This document shows, piece by piece, positions 50,700-61,174 of a stretch of DNA of 64,000 bases (positions are counted from its first letter, which is position 1; the number at the start of each line of letters is the position of its first letter). The stretch is from Aliivibrio fischeri. Lineage in GTDB: Bacteria > Pseudomonadota > Gammaproteobacteria > Enterobacterales > Vibrionaceae. The notes under the pieces are model-generated. The model searched no databases. It saw only the letters and a program-made list of their open reading frames with translations, and had not been told where the DNA came from. The stretch covers positions 2,728,001 to 2,792,000 of the forward strand of contig CP160629.1 of the NCBI GenBank assembly GCA_038993745.2, in the 5' to 3' direction. The position numbers and the translations under genes are program-made.

Positions 50700-51284
50700 T
50701 TAGTAGTAAGAGTGCTCACCACGATCATGCTCAGTTAAATCTTTAACTGCTGTTAATTCGCCTTCGAATTGAACCAATAGTTCTTTTTCGATGCCTTCTT
50801 TTAGTGTCACATCAACCATTGAACAACCATTACAACCACCACCGAACTGAACGATAGCAACACCTTCATCGTTAATTTCCATCAGGCTAACATGGCCACC
50901 ATGACCAGCTAATTGTGGGTTAACTTGAGTTTGAATTGCGTATTCAACACGTTCAAATAATGGTGCATCATCGGCTACTTTACGCATTTTCGCATTAGGT
51001 GCTTTTAGAGTAAGCTGAGAACCCATCTTGTCAGTAACATAATCAATGTCAGCATCTTCAAGGAATGGCAGGCTTAACTCATCAACGTATGCTGATAATT
51101 TTTCAAACTTCAGCTCAGTATCATTCGCTTCTACTGCTTCTGGTGGACAGTAAGATACGCCACACTCTGCGTTTTGAGTACCTGGATTAACCACGAATAC
51201 ACGGATGTTTGTCCCTTCTGGCTGCTGTGCTAGAAGTTTTGCAAAATGCTCTTGGGCACTTTCAGTAATATTGATTGAAGACAC
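50700..51284 (-). CDS. nfuA: Fe-S biogenesis protein NfuA
   Basis: Delivers [4Fe-4S] clusters to apoproteins, mainly under iron or oxidative stress. The 194-residue protein has the degenerate A-type N-terminal domain and a C-terminal Nfu domain with the cluster-binding GGGCNGCSM (CxxC) at about residues 150-155, preceded by [10 protein letters not shown]. The usual length is 191. Single gene with its own upstream gap; an IscR or Fur site was not evident. Confidence 0.96.
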   Translation of the reverse strand: MSSINITESAQEHFAKLLAQQPEGTNIRVFVVNPGTQNAECGVSYCPPEAVEANDTELKFEKLSAYVDELSLPFLEDADIDYVTDKMGSQLTLKAPNAKMRKVADDAPLFERVEYAIQTQVNPQLAGHGGHVSLMEINDEGVAIVQFGGGCNGCSMVDVTLKEGIEKELLVQFEGELTAVKDLTEHDRGEHSYY

Positions 51285-51402
51285 AAGTAATACCTGACTA
51301 ATTTAGTATGATTAAGGATTGTACTCTGAAAAAAAATAATTTTCGAGTAGCGTAGTCAAATTATAGCAATCTTAATAATCAATTTATCAAGATTTGGTCT
51401 AA

Positions 51403-52224
51403 TTATTTACATGTAAGAATGTTATTCCACGGTAAATTTTCGTCACCGAGAACAATAAAATTCGGGTTTTCTAATGACTCTCGTTCATTATAAGAAAGCG
51501 GTTCAAGCTCTGTAGATAAGATGCGACCTCCCGCTTCTTGAACAATACACTGCGTTGCAGCAGTATCCCATTCGCCAGTTGGTCCTAATCGTAAATAACA
51601 ATCCACAGCACCTTCTGCGACCAAACAGGCTTTAAGTGCAGCTGACCCTAATGGAACCAAATCGTAATTCCAATCAGAACTCATACAACGTGTTATGTTA
51701 TTGATATCTTGACGTCGACTGATCGCTATCGCAATTGGCTGTTTTTCATCTTCATGCTTTAACGTGCTAATACGAACACTTTCATCCATATCAGGAATTT
51801 TCCACGCACCTTTCCCTTCATAGGCGTAGTACGTCACACCAGAAACTGGGCCATATACAACCCCCATTACTGGACGGTTATTTTCAACTAAAGCAATAAT
51901 CGTAGCAAAATCACCACTGCGAGCGATGAACTCTTGCGTACCATCAAGAGGGTCAACTAACCAATAACGCTCCCATTGAGCACGCTGCTCTAAAGATATT
52001 CCTGCATCTTCTTCAGAAAGAATAGGAATCTCTGGTGTTAGTTGAGAAAGTTTTTCGATAATTAATTTATGAGCGGCGAGATCAGCACTGGTCACCGGAG
52101 TTTCATCTGACTTAATGAACTCTTCGAAATCTCCTTTCTCGTATATATCGAGAATAAGTTGACCCGATGCACGTGCAATATTGATCACCTCAGGGATAAG
52201 GTGAGAAAGTGTAGAATCCATCAA
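51403..52224 (-). CDS. cysQ: 3'(2'),5'-bisphosphate nucleotidase CysQ
   Basis: A lithium-sensitive, Mg-dependent phosphatase that clears PAP from sulfate assimilation. The 273-residue protein shows the inositol-monophosphatase motifs: the metal-binding LSEEDAGI (about residue 69), WLVDPLDGTQEFI (about 91-103) and GEWDTAATQCIV with the second metal Asp. It starts two bases after nudE and ends the transcript that runs from the gsp genes or an internal promoter. Confidence 0.95.
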   Translation of the reverse strand: MMDSTLSHLIPEVINIARASGQLILDIYEKGDFEEFIKSDETPVTSADLAAHKLIIEKLSQLTPEIPILSEEDAGISLEQRAQWERYWLVDPLDGTQEFIARSGDFATIIALVENNRPVMGVVYGPVSGVTYYAYEGKGAWKIPDMDESVRISTLKHEDEKQPIAIAISRRQDINNITRCMSSDWNYDLVPLGSAALKACLVAEGAVDCYLRLGPTGEWDTAATQCIVQEAGGRILSTELEPLSYNERESLENPNFIVLGDENLPWNNILTCK

Positions 52225-52226
52225 TA

Positions 52227-52778
52227 TTACTCCTTAGCTAAAAATTGTTGAGCAAGTAATAGTGCGGTAATGCATCTTGCCTCTGAAAAATCGAGATGAT
52301 GTAATAACTCTGATGCCTGAGCTAAAGGCCAACGAACCACATCTAAAGGTTCAGGCTCATCACCTTCTAATCGCTCTGGATATAAATCTTGAGCCAGAAT
52401 TAATGTCATTTTGCTTGAGAAATAGGAAGGCGCTAATACGATTTCTTTTAATGGCGTCAGTGTTTTTGCACCAAAACCAATTTCTTCTTTTAGTTCTCGA
52501 TTTGCCGCTTCTAACGGGGTCTCTCCTGGATCAATCAATCCTTTTGGAAAACCAAGCTCGTAACTTTCGGTTCCAACAGCATATTCACGAACCAAAAGTA
52601 AATCGCCCTGCTCTGTTACAGGAACCATCATGACAGCATGACGACCGCTTGGCTTCATTCGTTCGTAGGTACGTTCTACACCATTAGAAAAGCGCAAATC
52701 AACCGATTCAATGCAGAATAGGTTGGATTTGGCTTCAACGCGTGTATCCAAAATCGTTGGCAACTGTTTTTTAGCCAT
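52227..52778 (-). CDS. nudE: ADP compounds hydrolase NudE
   Basis: A Nudix hydrolase acting on Ap3A, ADP-ribose and NADH. The Nudix box GLIDPGETPLEAANRELKEE and following IGFG are complete at about residues 80-103. The 183 residues match NudE. It is ten bases after gspN and two before cysQ. The three enzymes of nucleotide clean-up and secretion are adjacent in many vibrios, with no known functional link. Confidence 0.95.
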   Translation of the reverse strand: MAKKQLPTILDTRVEAKSNLFCIESVDLRFSNGVERTYERMKPSGRHAVMMVPVTEQGDLLLVREYAVGTESYELGFPKGLIDPGETPLEAANRELKEEIGFGAKTLTPLKEIVLAPSYFSSKMTLILAQDLYPERLEGDEPEPLDVVRWPLAQASELLHHLDFSEARCITALLLAQQFLAKE

Positions 52779-52788
52779 CGTTTTTCCT

Positions 52789-53550
52789 TTATAGACGTCC
52801 TGAGTATGTCACTCTATATTGCCCTTTTGAATCAGGCTTGCCTACCCATTTCAACTGACTTCTTAAACTTGAAGGGAAATTAGCTTCAGGTTTAAACCAA
52901 CCACTTACTTGATAAGAGCGATTTGGATTAAGGGTAACATCAAATTGGCTCGCAACATCTTTTGATGATTGCTTACTAACAAGACTGATTTTATTGTCAC
53001 TACAAGTCACATCAGCAATGACGGTTTCAGGGTCAATATTACCTAATGGTGAAACGACTTTACCACCAGACCAAACGACTTCACCAGTTGCTTGTTTACA
53101 CCAAGGTTGACCCTGTTGATAAGATTTCACGCTGATCTCTGCTTGGCCTTGTAATGAGATAGGAACCGCCATAGGCAAATGTTTCATTGCATTTGCAATC
53201 GGAAAAGAAAGCACCAAGTTCTCAGCATAAGCCCCCATTGAAACACTATAACCAACCGTGCCTTTTCCACGTAAATCTAATTCACTACCACGGCCAAAAC
53301 GCACCGCAAAAACAGCATGACCTTTAAAGATAGCTAATGGGTCTATTTCCCATTGAACTTGGCCATAGTTCATTCGTTGAAAGGATAATGAATCAACTTG
53401 TCCTTTCCATGGTGTCCCTGAAAGCCCAGTTAACTCTAATCCTCTTACTTTAGGCGCTTGATCCACAACCCACTGAATTGGGATGTGCAATAATGCACTA
53501 AAAGTAAAAAAAGTAGAAAATACAGTCGCGATTAATAACTTAAACTTCAT
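52789..53550 (-). CDS. gspN: Type II secretion protein GspN
   Basis: A 253-residue inner-membrane-anchored protein with one N-terminal helix (about 5-22) and a periplasmic domain of beta character. GspN is the least conserved and often dispensable component of the type II system. It overlaps gspM by four bases and is the last gsp gene. Assignment rests on position, length and topology plus the LTGLSGTPWKGQVDSL segment typical of the family. Confidence 0.9.
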   Translation of the reverse strand: MKFKLLIATVFSTFFTFSALLHIPIQWVVDQAPKVRGLELTGLSGTPWKGQVDSLSFQRMNYGQVQWEIDPLAIFKGHAVFAVRFGRGSELDLRGKGTVGYSVSMGAYAENLVLSFPIANAMKHLPMAVPISLQGQAEISVKSYQQGQPWCKQATGEVVWSGGKVVSPLGNIDPETVIADVTCSDNKISLVSKQSSKDVASQFDVTLNPNRSYQVSGWFKPEANFPSSLRSQLKWVGKPDSKGQYRVTYSGRL

Positions 53551-54038
53551 GATGCCTCTCGAGTTAATTGAAGACGGTTCACTTCAACCACGCCTTCCAC
53601 ATCAGTTTTATTTAAATCTAAAAATTGTACATTTATTCCTTGAGAATCGCGTAAAAATGCCAACCAATTAACCAAAGAATTAAAAGGTAATGGTTTTACC
53701 CACACTTGCATTTGTTCGCCACGAGGCTGCATACGAATCAACTCAATTTTAAATTGACGAGTACTGCTTGGTATCACCTGATTCATTGGACGAATTGCAG
53801 ATTGTGAGCTAGAAGATGCCCCACCTCTTAATGTAATGATCGTATCGGCTTTTTTCTGAACCCACGCTAATAAGTTACGTTCATTATTAATTCGATTTTG
53901 AGCAAGTTCTGCACGGTCATTTAATGGTTTTATTCCGCCCCAGTAAATAACCGCGATCAACAGTGCCACACCACCGCCAGCAACCAATATACGTTCACGT
54001 GGAGAGATACTTTGCCACCATGCCATAAATGCTTTCAT
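53547..54038 (-). CDS. gspM: Type II secretion protein GspM
   Basis: A 163-residue bitopic protein of the inner-membrane platform. After a short cytoplasmic tail (MKAFMAWWQSISPRERIL) there is one helix (about 17-33) and a periplasmic ferredoxin-like domain that pairs with GspL. It overlaps gspL by one base (TAATG) and gspN by four. Confidence 0.93.
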   Translation of the reverse strand: MKAFMAWWQSISPRERILVAGGGVALLIAVIYWGGIKPLNDRAELAQNRINNERNLLAWVQKKADTIITLRGGASSSSQSAIRPMNQVIPSSTRQFKIELIRMQPRGEQMQVWVKPLPFNSLVNWLAFLRDSQGINVQFLDLNKTDVEGVVEVNRLQLTREAS

Positions 54039-55291
54039 TATTGTCTCCTAATGATAATGGCACCAAAGACTTGGCCGTCATTCTTATTCAATTGACCTTG
54101 CTCTACTTCAAATTTAGTTCCTAGCTCTGAAGTCAACTTCTCAAAATATGGGAAATCAGAAGCACTGGCTTGAAGTCGAATTTCATTACGCTTGCCATCA
54201 AATTTTAGGCTTTGTAATTTAACTTGAGGAACCTTTGATAAATAAGGTGATATCTCTGCCATCCAAGCTAACAAATCATGTCCGCCTGCACCACCTTGTA
54301 AACGAGCTTCTTCATTTTTCATTTGAGACTTTAAATAGCTCGCCGTTGGTATTTTTCGCTTATTAGGGAAAATATCTCGAAAGATACGCTCGCTTTCCGC
54401 ATGCAAAGCCAAACTGTGTTGCTCTAATTTTTGTACTTCAGAAACATGCTGTGCAACAAAAGCAACCATAACGAGACCAAGAGACAGAATCACTTTTTGC
54501 CATACTCGCCAATGCTTTCTCCATGAAGATTGCGGACGATATTGGCCGCTTAATACATTCACTTTAGAAGACAACAAACCTTCAGCTAATAATTGCATCA
54601 CAAGTTCAGGTGATTCAAGGTTAACCTTAGTCCCTGCGACTTCCATCTCACATTCAGAATAGCTATGAAGAATAAAAGGCATTGGTGATGATTCAGCGTC
54701 TTCATCACTTTCTGAATCTTCATATTTGGTCTCAGCACGCTCAACGATACCCGTCAATAACATGGATACCCACTCAGATTCAGCGACGGCACCTTGGTAT
54801 TCATGATGACGAATAAGCCATTGTTGACCAAACTGAACCATACTCGCACCATCATCATGAAATGGTAAAGCCAATACGTCAGGCATGAATCGTTTGGTTT
54901 GGATCCCTGCATCGCTCAGTTGCTCTAACCACATGGCCATTTTATTATGTTCAACAATCGCTACTTGAGCGGACTTGCTGTCTTTTTTCAAAATGACCAT
55001 ATGAAGATCATCAACATCTTGTGCTAAATCATCTTCAATAATAAACGGTAGCATAGATGAAAACTGACGAGCAGCACCTTCAGGTATCACCACTTCGCGC
55101 AATAACACATCACTGCTTGGCAGCAACACTGATACCATGCGTTGTTCACTGTATGACGACAACGAAGGTAATGCTTCAGATGAATCTAATTCACCCGAAG
55201 CGATCACTTCTTTATTTTCTGGAGACCAGACTATCCATTGAATGGGATCTGATGGCTGACTATTCAACCGTATTATCAGATGTTCGCTCAC
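54038..55291 (-). CDS. gspL: Type II secretion protein GspL
   Basis: A platform protein that anchors the GspE ATPase to the membrane. The 417-residue protein has a large cytoplasmic actin-like domain (to about 255), one helix (about 268-285) and a periplasmic domain. The start overlaps the end of gspK by 32 bases. VVIPEGAARQFSSMLPFIIED is the characteristic cytoplasmic block. Confidence 0.94.
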   Translation of the reverse strand: MSEHLIIRLNSQPSDPIQWIVWSPENKEVIASGELDSSEALPSLSSYSEQRMVSVLLPSSDVLLREVVIPEGAARQFSSMLPFIIEDDLAQDVDDLHMVILKKDSKSAQVAIVEHNKMAMWLEQLSDAGIQTKRFMPDVLALPFHDDGASMVQFGQQWLIRHHEYQGAVAESEWVSMLLTGIVERAETKYEDSESDEDAESSPMPFILHSYSECEMEVAGTKVNLESPELVMQLLAEGLLSSKVNVLSGQYRPQSSWRKHWRVWQKVILSLGLVMVAFVAQHVSEVQKLEQHSLALHAESERIFRDIFPNKRKIPTASYLKSQMKNEEARLQGGAGGHDLLAWMAEISPYLSKVPQVKLQSLKFDGKRNEIRLQASASDFPYFEKLTSELGTKFEVEQGQLNKNDGQVFGAIIIRRQ

Positions 55292-56294
55292 TCATTCCTC
55301 CATATTGGCGACGGATAACGTTCACCACTTTCTTATCACTGCTATGTAATAAAGAACGCACACGTACGCGCGAATCTTCTACTAATACTTGAGCATCTAA
55401 CTCAAAAAACTGACTATCTACGGATAAATAATCTTTTGCTTGTTTACGAACTTTTTCTTCAACTCGAATAATTGGTCCTTCAGCAAGAAAATCATCCACG
55501 GAATCCCATCCATCAAAAGGTCGGTCTTCTAATACACTTCTTGCGTCACCTTCACTTAAATTTGGAGAAAAAAGCGCAACTAATATCTTGGCATTTTCCG
55601 GCGCTAAGGTGTTTACATTTAAGTACCAATTGCCACTAGGTATCGCACAAATCAGGGGAGATACTTTTTCAACAACTTCTGCTGTAACACCATTAACAGC
55701 ACGTAATTCACTGACATCACCCATCCAACCATTTGGCGCTAAATACGCGGGTTTAAAGGATTGATAAGTGTTGTCTTCAACACCTGTCATTGAGCGTACT
55801 ACATCATCAGGGTCAAGATATTCCCACGTTGAGTCAGCAATTGTTTCAGCAAGATAATTATCCACCTCCACTGACTCTAATAAATTCTTCCATACTCCCA
55901 CTAAAAAAGGGCGTTTAGATGGATCATTACTGGCTTCAATACTGCTTAGTGCATTTAAGTTAAAGCAAGCTTGTTTGTCTTTTACACCACCATAAGCTTC
56001 ACCATAATCAAGTGGATAAGTGGTTTCCTCAGTCGCCCATGCTTGGCTTAAATTAATGTTTTTTCCATCTTTGTAAGCTTCTTCTATTCCGGTTTTTGCT
56101 AAGGCTTCAACACCAATAGAATACCAATACGCTTGCTGGTGATTTAACTGATTCTGAGCACGATGAAACTGAAGAAATAATCGTTCTGACATCTGGGCAG
56201 CAATGGTGGTCATAATGGCTAAAAGCAGCAGTACCACAATCAATGCAACGCCTTTATTCTTTTTAAAATGGGAAATCACGCCTACCTTTCTCAT
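55260..56294 (-). CDS. gspK: Type II secretion minor pseudopilin GspK
   Basis: A tip pseudopilin with a prepilin leader cleaved after Gly in KNKGVALIVVLLLLAIM; it lacks the Glu at position +5, as GspK proteins typically do, and carries a large globular insertion (344 residues in all). It starts on the base where gspJ ends. Confidence 0.95.
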   Translation of the reverse strand: MRKVGVISHFKKNKGVALIVVLLLLAIMTTIAAQMSERLFLQFHRAQNQLNHQQAYWYSIGVEALAKTGIEEAYKDGKNINLSQAWATEETTYPLDYGEAYGGVKDKQACFNLNALSSIEASNDPSKRPFLVGVWKNLLESVEVDNYLAETIADSTWEYLDPDDVVRSMTGVEDNTYQSFKPAYLAPNGWMGDVSELRAVNGVTAEVVEKVSPLICAIPSGNWYLNVNTLAPENAKILVALFSPNLSEGDARSVLEDRPFDGWDSVDDFLAEGPIIRVEEKVRKQAKDYLSVDSQFFELDAQVLVEDSRVRVRSLLHSSDKKVVNVIRRQYGGMSERTSDNTVE

Positions 56295-56974
56295 TAGCCA
56301 CGATCCTCTTTTGAATCATCACTATTTTGATTAGCATTATTATCCAGTTTAAATCCCGGAGTCAGGTAAACACGCTCAACGTCACCATAATCTTTAAACG
56401 TGAGTATCATTTTAATGGCATTGGGTAATTGATTTTTCATTTCCCATTTTTTTAGCCATTTCTTACCATCATAAAATTCAAATTTTAGCTCTTCAATGCC
56501 ATCAATAAGCGGAGTAATGACCGCTTCCTGACCAACCGGCGTATCTGGATATCGCCACCATAATCGCTCTAATTTATTTTCAATAACTCGATAGCCAACT
56601 TTAGTAATTTCACCACGAGGAAAGGCTTGTTGTGGGTTTTTCCAACCAAGACGTACAAACAAAATGGCTTGGAATTCAGAATCAAGGAAATACTCTCTCG
56701 ATTTCAACAAGGCTTCCGAGGCTTTTTCACCACCCGTTCGAAATTGGCGAGCAACAATTTGTCGAAAATCATTATCGAGAAAAACCAAACTACGTTGCAG
56801 CTGTTTAATTCGCTCACTTTTTTCTAATGATTGTTCATTACTGCGTTGTACTTGGTTTACTACTTGATACGCAGCAAAGCTCAAAGTCGCAAATACAGCA
56901 ATAGCAACCATCACCTCAATGAGTGTAAAACCTCTTGCTTTTGAAAAAGGTTGAGAAAAACTACGGCGCAACAT
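56294..56974 (-). CDS. gspJ: Type II secretion minor pseudopilin GspJ
   Basis: A 226-residue minor pseudopilin with a type IV leader, KARGFTLIEVMVAIAVFATL, cleaved between Gly and Phe, and the +5 Glu present. With GspI and GspK it forms the pseudopilus tip. It overlaps gspI by 14 bases. Confidence 0.95.
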   Translation of the reverse strand: MLRRSFSQPFSKARGFTLIEVMVAIAVFATLSFAAYQVVNQVQRSNEQSLEKSERIKQLQRSLVFLDNDFRQIVARQFRTGGEKASEALLKSREYFLDSEFQAILFVRLGWKNPQQAFPRGEITKVGYRVIENKLERLWWRYPDTPVGQEAVITPLIDGIEELKFEFYDGKKWLKKWEMKNQLPNAIKMILTFKDYGDVERVYLTPGFKLDNNANQNSDDSKEDRG

Positions 56975-57338
56975 ACGTTCTTACCGTAATTAAAGGGGAT
57001 TCTTGATCTTTAGTGGTCGACACAGATACATCCACAGATTTTAAAATATCAGACGTTGTTTTTACTGGAGCAATCGTCCAATACCATGTTTGTCCTGCCA
57101 GTTCTGTCTCTCCCTTCTTCTTCGTTGTCGGTGGTTTATCTAACATCATTAATGCCATTTGATTATCCACCACTATGCTTGCAAACGTCTTTTCTTCTAA
57201 ATAACTTAATGTATTTATATGTTGAGTCACCGAGCGCAACACACTTAGGGCTGCCGTTGCGAAAATAGCAAGCGCCACTAAGACTTCAAGTAATGTCATG
57301 CCTTTAGAAGAGGTTCGCTGATATTTCTTACTCCTCAT
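56961..57338 (-). CDS. gspI: Type II secretion minor pseudopilin GspI
   Basis: Starts at ATG 57338 (MRSKKYQRTSSKGMTLLEVL), giving 125 residues. An in-frame TTG at 57359 is less likely because a GGGGGAGG ribosome site sits 5-12 bases before the ATG. The leader is cleaved after Gly, before MTLLEVLVALAIFA, with the +5 Glu present. The start overlaps the end of gspH by 11 bases. Confidence 0.93.
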   Translation of the reverse strand: MRSKKYQRTSSKGMTLLEVLVALAIFATAALSVLRSVTQHINTLSYLEEKTFASIVVDNQMALMMLDKPPTTKKKGETELAGQTWYWTIAPVKTTSDILKSVDVSVSTTKDQESPLITVRTYVAP

Positions 57339-57927
57339 CACGTTCCTCCCCCGGAGCAAATAGCTTAATCACCCCTGACTCTTCAACGCGAATAAGCCAT
57401 GACTTATCATCAAGGTTTCCACGAGCACCTTGCGGAGATAAGCGAAACGAAAAAGGAGTTACCTCACCACTTGAAAGCACCATGACTTGAGGAGGTGTTG
57501 GCTTTTTATCTTTTTCGACATCCGCAAACATCTCTTCATCAAATAAAGAGCCCGGCTCAAAGAGTCGCTCATCATCTGCCCAAGCTGAACCACCAAGCGT
57601 CATATCAAACTCTAGCGACTCTTCCAGTTTCACTTCTGTAAAAAAGCGGCTTTTCTCAATTGGCTGCCAACCATCTACCATTAATTGCATAAAGCGATAT
57701 TCTTGTCGCTCTTGATTAAAGTAAATGCCGTAATCCATCCCATTGAGCAAAGCATCCTCATTAAGGAGTTGAACAAGTTGATAAAAACGTGAGGCTTCTT
57801 CTTCCAGCTGGTCATCCTGATTATCAGGAAGACTCATGATAACGGCCATCGCACTAAGCGATAGCAGCACCAACACCAACATTATTTCGATCAGGGTAAA
57901 CCCAACCTCACGTTTTATTTTCATCAC
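57328..57927 (-). CDS. gspH: Type II secretion minor pseudopilin GspH
   Basis: A 199-residue minor pseudopilin with a short leader, MMKIKREVG, cleaved before FTLIEIMLVLVLLSL, and the +5 Glu present. It thins out to an acidic C-terminal half containing FSFRLSPQGARG. It starts 19 bases after gspG. Confidence 0.94.
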   Translation of the reverse strand: MMKIKREVGFTLIEIMLVLVLLSLSAMAVIMSLPDNQDDQLEEEASRFYQLVQLLNEDALLNGMDYGIYFNQERQEYRFMQLMVDGWQPIEKSRFFTEVKLEESLEFDMTLGGSAWADDERLFEPGSLFDEEMFADVEKDKKPTPPQVMVLSSGEVTPFSFRLSPQGARGNLDDKSWLIRVEESGVIKLFAPGEERDEE

Positions 57928-57946
57928 TGTTCTTATTTATGAAGAC

Positions 57947-58399
57947 TTATTGAAAGTCTTGCATGTTCCAGTTACCAATATCCGCATTCGCACCTTCACC
58001 GCCTTCTTGACCATCAGCACCTAATGTGAAGATATCGATAGTACCGTTATCACCAGGGCTTAGGTATTGGTACTCATTACCCCATGGGTCATTTGGTAAA
58101 CGACGAATGTAGCCGTCTGCACGGTAATTACGAGGCTCTGGAGTTGCTGTTGGTTTTGAAACTAGTGCTTCTAAACCTTGGTCTGTTGTTGGGTATACAC
58201 TGTTATCTAGCTTGTACATATCCAATGAGTTTTCTAGAGCAACGATATCGGTGATCGCTTTTTGCTGATCGGCTTTCTCTTTATTACCAAGTAGGTTCGG
58301 AACCACTAAGCTCGCTAACACACCAAGAATTACAATCACGACCATTACTTCTAAAAGCGTAAAGCCGCCTTGTTTACGTTGAGCTGAATTGACTTGCAT
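57947..58399 (-). CDS. gspG: Type II secretion major pseudopilin GspG
   Basis: The main subunit of the pseudopilus. The 150-residue precursor has leader QVNSAQRKQGG cleaved before FTLLEVMVVIVILGVLASL, then the calcium-site region of the C-terminus (LGADGQEGGEGANADIGNW) and NDPWGNEYQY, the hallmark of GspG. Confidence 0.97.
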   Translation of the reverse strand: MQVNSAQRKQGGFTLLEVMVVIVILGVLASLVVPNLLGNKEKADQQKAITDIVALENSLDMYKLDNSVYPTTDQGLEALVSKPTATPEPRNYRADGYIRRLPNDPWGNEYQYLSPGDNGTIDIFTLGADGQEGGEGANADIGNWNMQDFQ

Positions 58400-58460
58400 G
58401 GAATAACTCCTAACGTTAAAAATTCATATAAGATAAAAGAAAGGTAGATAGCAGCGAATG

Positions 58461-59675
58461 CTATCCAACCAAATTATTTAATTCGATTATTGGCATCAAT
58501 GTCGCAACAACAATGAAGAGAACAATACCTGCCATAAAGACAATCAATAACGGTTCAAAAATCCCTAATGCCATATTGACTAAAGATTCAAAATCTCGGT
58601 CCTGATTATCCGCAGAACGCGTTAGCATTTGCTCTAATTCACCACTTTGTTCACCACTGGCAATCATGTGCAACATCATTGGAGGGAACAATTTCGTTTG
58701 CTCAAGAGAAACGCGTAAACTTGCACCCTCTCGTACGTTATCTGCTGCTTCTAATACTTGTTGCTTAAAGTAGGTATTACTCATTACATCTGCAGCGACT
58801 TTCATACCATCAAGCAAAGGAATCGCACTTGATGTACAAATAGATAATGTACGAGCAAAACGAGAGGTATTTAACCCTCGAACCACCTTACCAATAACAG
58901 GAAGCTGTAAGATTTTTTTATCCCATGCTAAGCGTAAATGCGGTTTTGTAAGTAACCACTTCACACCGGCAATAAAAACAATTACAACCACAACAACCAA
59001 TAATCCCCAGTGAACAACAAAGTTACTGGCTGCCAATAAGACCTCAGTAACCGTAGGAAGTCCTTGTCCCATTTGCACAAACTGATCAACTATCTTTGGA
59101 ACTACCGTTGCTAATAAAAATGAAATTACAGCAATAGCAATCAGAGTTAGCATGATCGGGTAAATCATCGCTTGTTGTAATTTACTGCGCATCTTCTGGC
59201 GATTTTCAGCGTAATCCGCTAAGCGATTTAATACCGTATCTAGATGACCAGATTTTTCACCCGCAGCTACCATTGAACAAAACAGATCATCAAATACATG
59301 AGGATAATCAGCAAAACTTTCAGCAAGAGGATAACCTTCAATAACTCGTGAACGTACTCCCATCATCATGCTACGGATATGCGCTTTTTCACCCTGCTCT
59401 GCCACCGCTTTTAAACTCTCTTCAAGTGGCATTCCAGCTTGAACCAAGGTGGCTAATTGACGCGTGATCAACGATAAATCATTAACACTGATCCCACGTT
59501 TAAAACTCAATCCTTGCGAGGCACTTTTTTGCTGCTTAGATTTAGTCTCAATGACTTCAACAGGAATGAGGCCTTGCTCTTTTAATCGCTGGCGAACTTG
59601 GCGGGCATTATCTCCCTCCATGACACCTTTTTTCTGTTTTCCTTTTTCTAACGCTTTATATTCAAACGCCGCCAT
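58461..59675 (-). CDS. gspF: Type II secretion inner-membrane protein GspF
   Basis: The polytopic platform protein. The 404-residue protein has two cytoplasmic GspF domains (about 70-195 and 275-395; each with a GxxL-rich helical block such as MPLEESLKAVAEQG) and three helices (about 165-190, 218-240 and 375-397). The ATG follows the gspE stop with no gap. Confidence 0.96.
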   Translation of the reverse strand: MAAFEYKALEKGKQKKGVMEGDNARQVRQRLKEQGLIPVEVIETKSKQQKSASQGLSFKRGISVNDLSLITRQLATLVQAGMPLEESLKAVAEQGEKAHIRSMMMGVRSRVIEGYPLAESFADYPHVFDDLFCSMVAAGEKSGHLDTVLNRLADYAENRQKMRSKLQQAMIYPIMLTLIAIAVISFLLATVVPKIVDQFVQMGQGLPTVTEVLLAASNFVVHWGLLVVVVVIVFIAGVKWLLTKPHLRLAWDKKILQLPVIGKVVRGLNTSRFARTLSICTSSAIPLLDGMKVAADVMSNTYFKQQVLEAADNVREGASLRVSLEQTKLFPPMMLHMIASGEQSGELEQMLTRSADNQDRDFESLVNMALGIFEPLLIVFMAGIVLFIVVATLMPIIELNNLVG

Positions 59676-61174
59676 CTAACCTTCCCGAGTGACTCGCATC
59701 ACCTCTTCTAATGTGGTTATTCCTTTTTGTACTTTTAATAAGCCGTCTTGTTGAATACTGCGAGTCGACTTTCTTACTTCTTTTTCTATCGCTTGTTCAC
59801 CCACTTCTTTGTGAATCAACTCTTGTACTTTTTCATTTACTACTAAAAGCTCATGAATACCAGTACGACCACGATAACCTTTACCATTACAGTGTTCACA
59901 ACCCACTGGTTTATAAAGTGTGAGCTCATCACTTGCAGAAAGAGAGAACAATTTCTTCTGCTCTTCATCCGCTTGATACGCCTCTTTACATTCACCACAT
60001 AGAGTTCGAACTAGACGCTGTGCAAGTACACCAAGTAATGAAGATGAAATTAAGAAAGGTTCAATACCCATATCACGAAGACGTGTAATCGCACCCACCG
60101 CGGTATTGGTGTGCAATGTTGACATAACTAAGTGACCGGTTAATGATGCTTGAACGGCAATTTCTGCGGTTTCTAAGTCACGGATCTCACCTATCATCAC
60201 CACATCAGGGTCTTGACGAAGAATGGCACGTAAACACGAGCAAACGTCATGTCTACTTTTGGATTTACTTGTGTTTGACCAATGCCATCAATATCAAATT
60301 CGATAGGGTCTTCAACGGTTAAAATATTGGATTGGGAACTATCTAATTCACCTAAGCCCGCATACAAGGTCGTTGATTTACCAGAACCGGTTGGGCCAGT
60401 AACCAAGATAATACCGTGTGGGCGCTTGATAATATGCTGAAAGTTTTTATGGTTTTCAGGCGACATGCCTAAGCTGTTTAAATCCAGTCGCGTCGCATTC
60501 TTATCCAATAAACGCATTACCACGCGCTCACCATGTGATGACGGCATGGTTGATACACGCACATCAACAGCACGACCACCAATACGCAATGAAATACGAC
60601 CATCTTGTGGAACTCGTTTTTCAGCGATGTCCAATTTCGACATCACTTTCACACGAGAGACCAATAATGGCGCTAACTTACGGCTTGGGCTTAATACATC
60701 ACGCAACACGCCATCGACACGGAAACGAATCGACAATACTTTTTCAAATGTTTCAATATGAATGTCCGACGCACCTTCTTTAATCGCTTCACCTAACATG
60801 GCGTTGATTAATTTAATGATCGGCGCATCATCTTCTGATTCTAATAAATCATCATTATTTGGTAACTCTTCTGCCAATGAGAAGAAATCGTCACTATCAG
60901 CACCGATATCTTCCATTAACTGTTGAGCTTCTGATGAGTTACGTTGATATACCTGAGTTAACTTGGTATCAAACTCATCTTTAGTTAATTGAATTAATGA
61001 AAAACCAGATTGGCATACGCGGCGAATCTCACACAGCACCATAGAAGAAGGGGCTGATACATAGTACAGCACCCATCCATTAGTACTTGATTCAATAACT
61101 ACCGAATGCCTTTTTGCAAATGAAAAAGGCAAACGAAGTACAGCATTAGATTCAGGAAATAATGTATCCGCCAT
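59676..61174 (-). pseudogene. gspE: Type II secretion ATPase GspE, frameshifted
   Basis: The motor ATPase of type II secretion. The first frame runs from ATG 61174 (overlapping the gspD stop by one base) through the Asp box ([10 protein letters not shown]) and Walker [16 protein letters not shown] (about residue 260), but after MTFAR it becomes [16 protein letters not shown]. Restoring one G at about 60235 (coding GG to G) gives [19 protein letters not shown] and joins the second part: Walker B, and the tetracysteine zinc site TLCGECK...[14 protein letters not shown]. The whole would be about 500 residues, as in the family. A sequencing deletion is likely; if real, secretion would be abolished. 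Confidence 0.9.
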
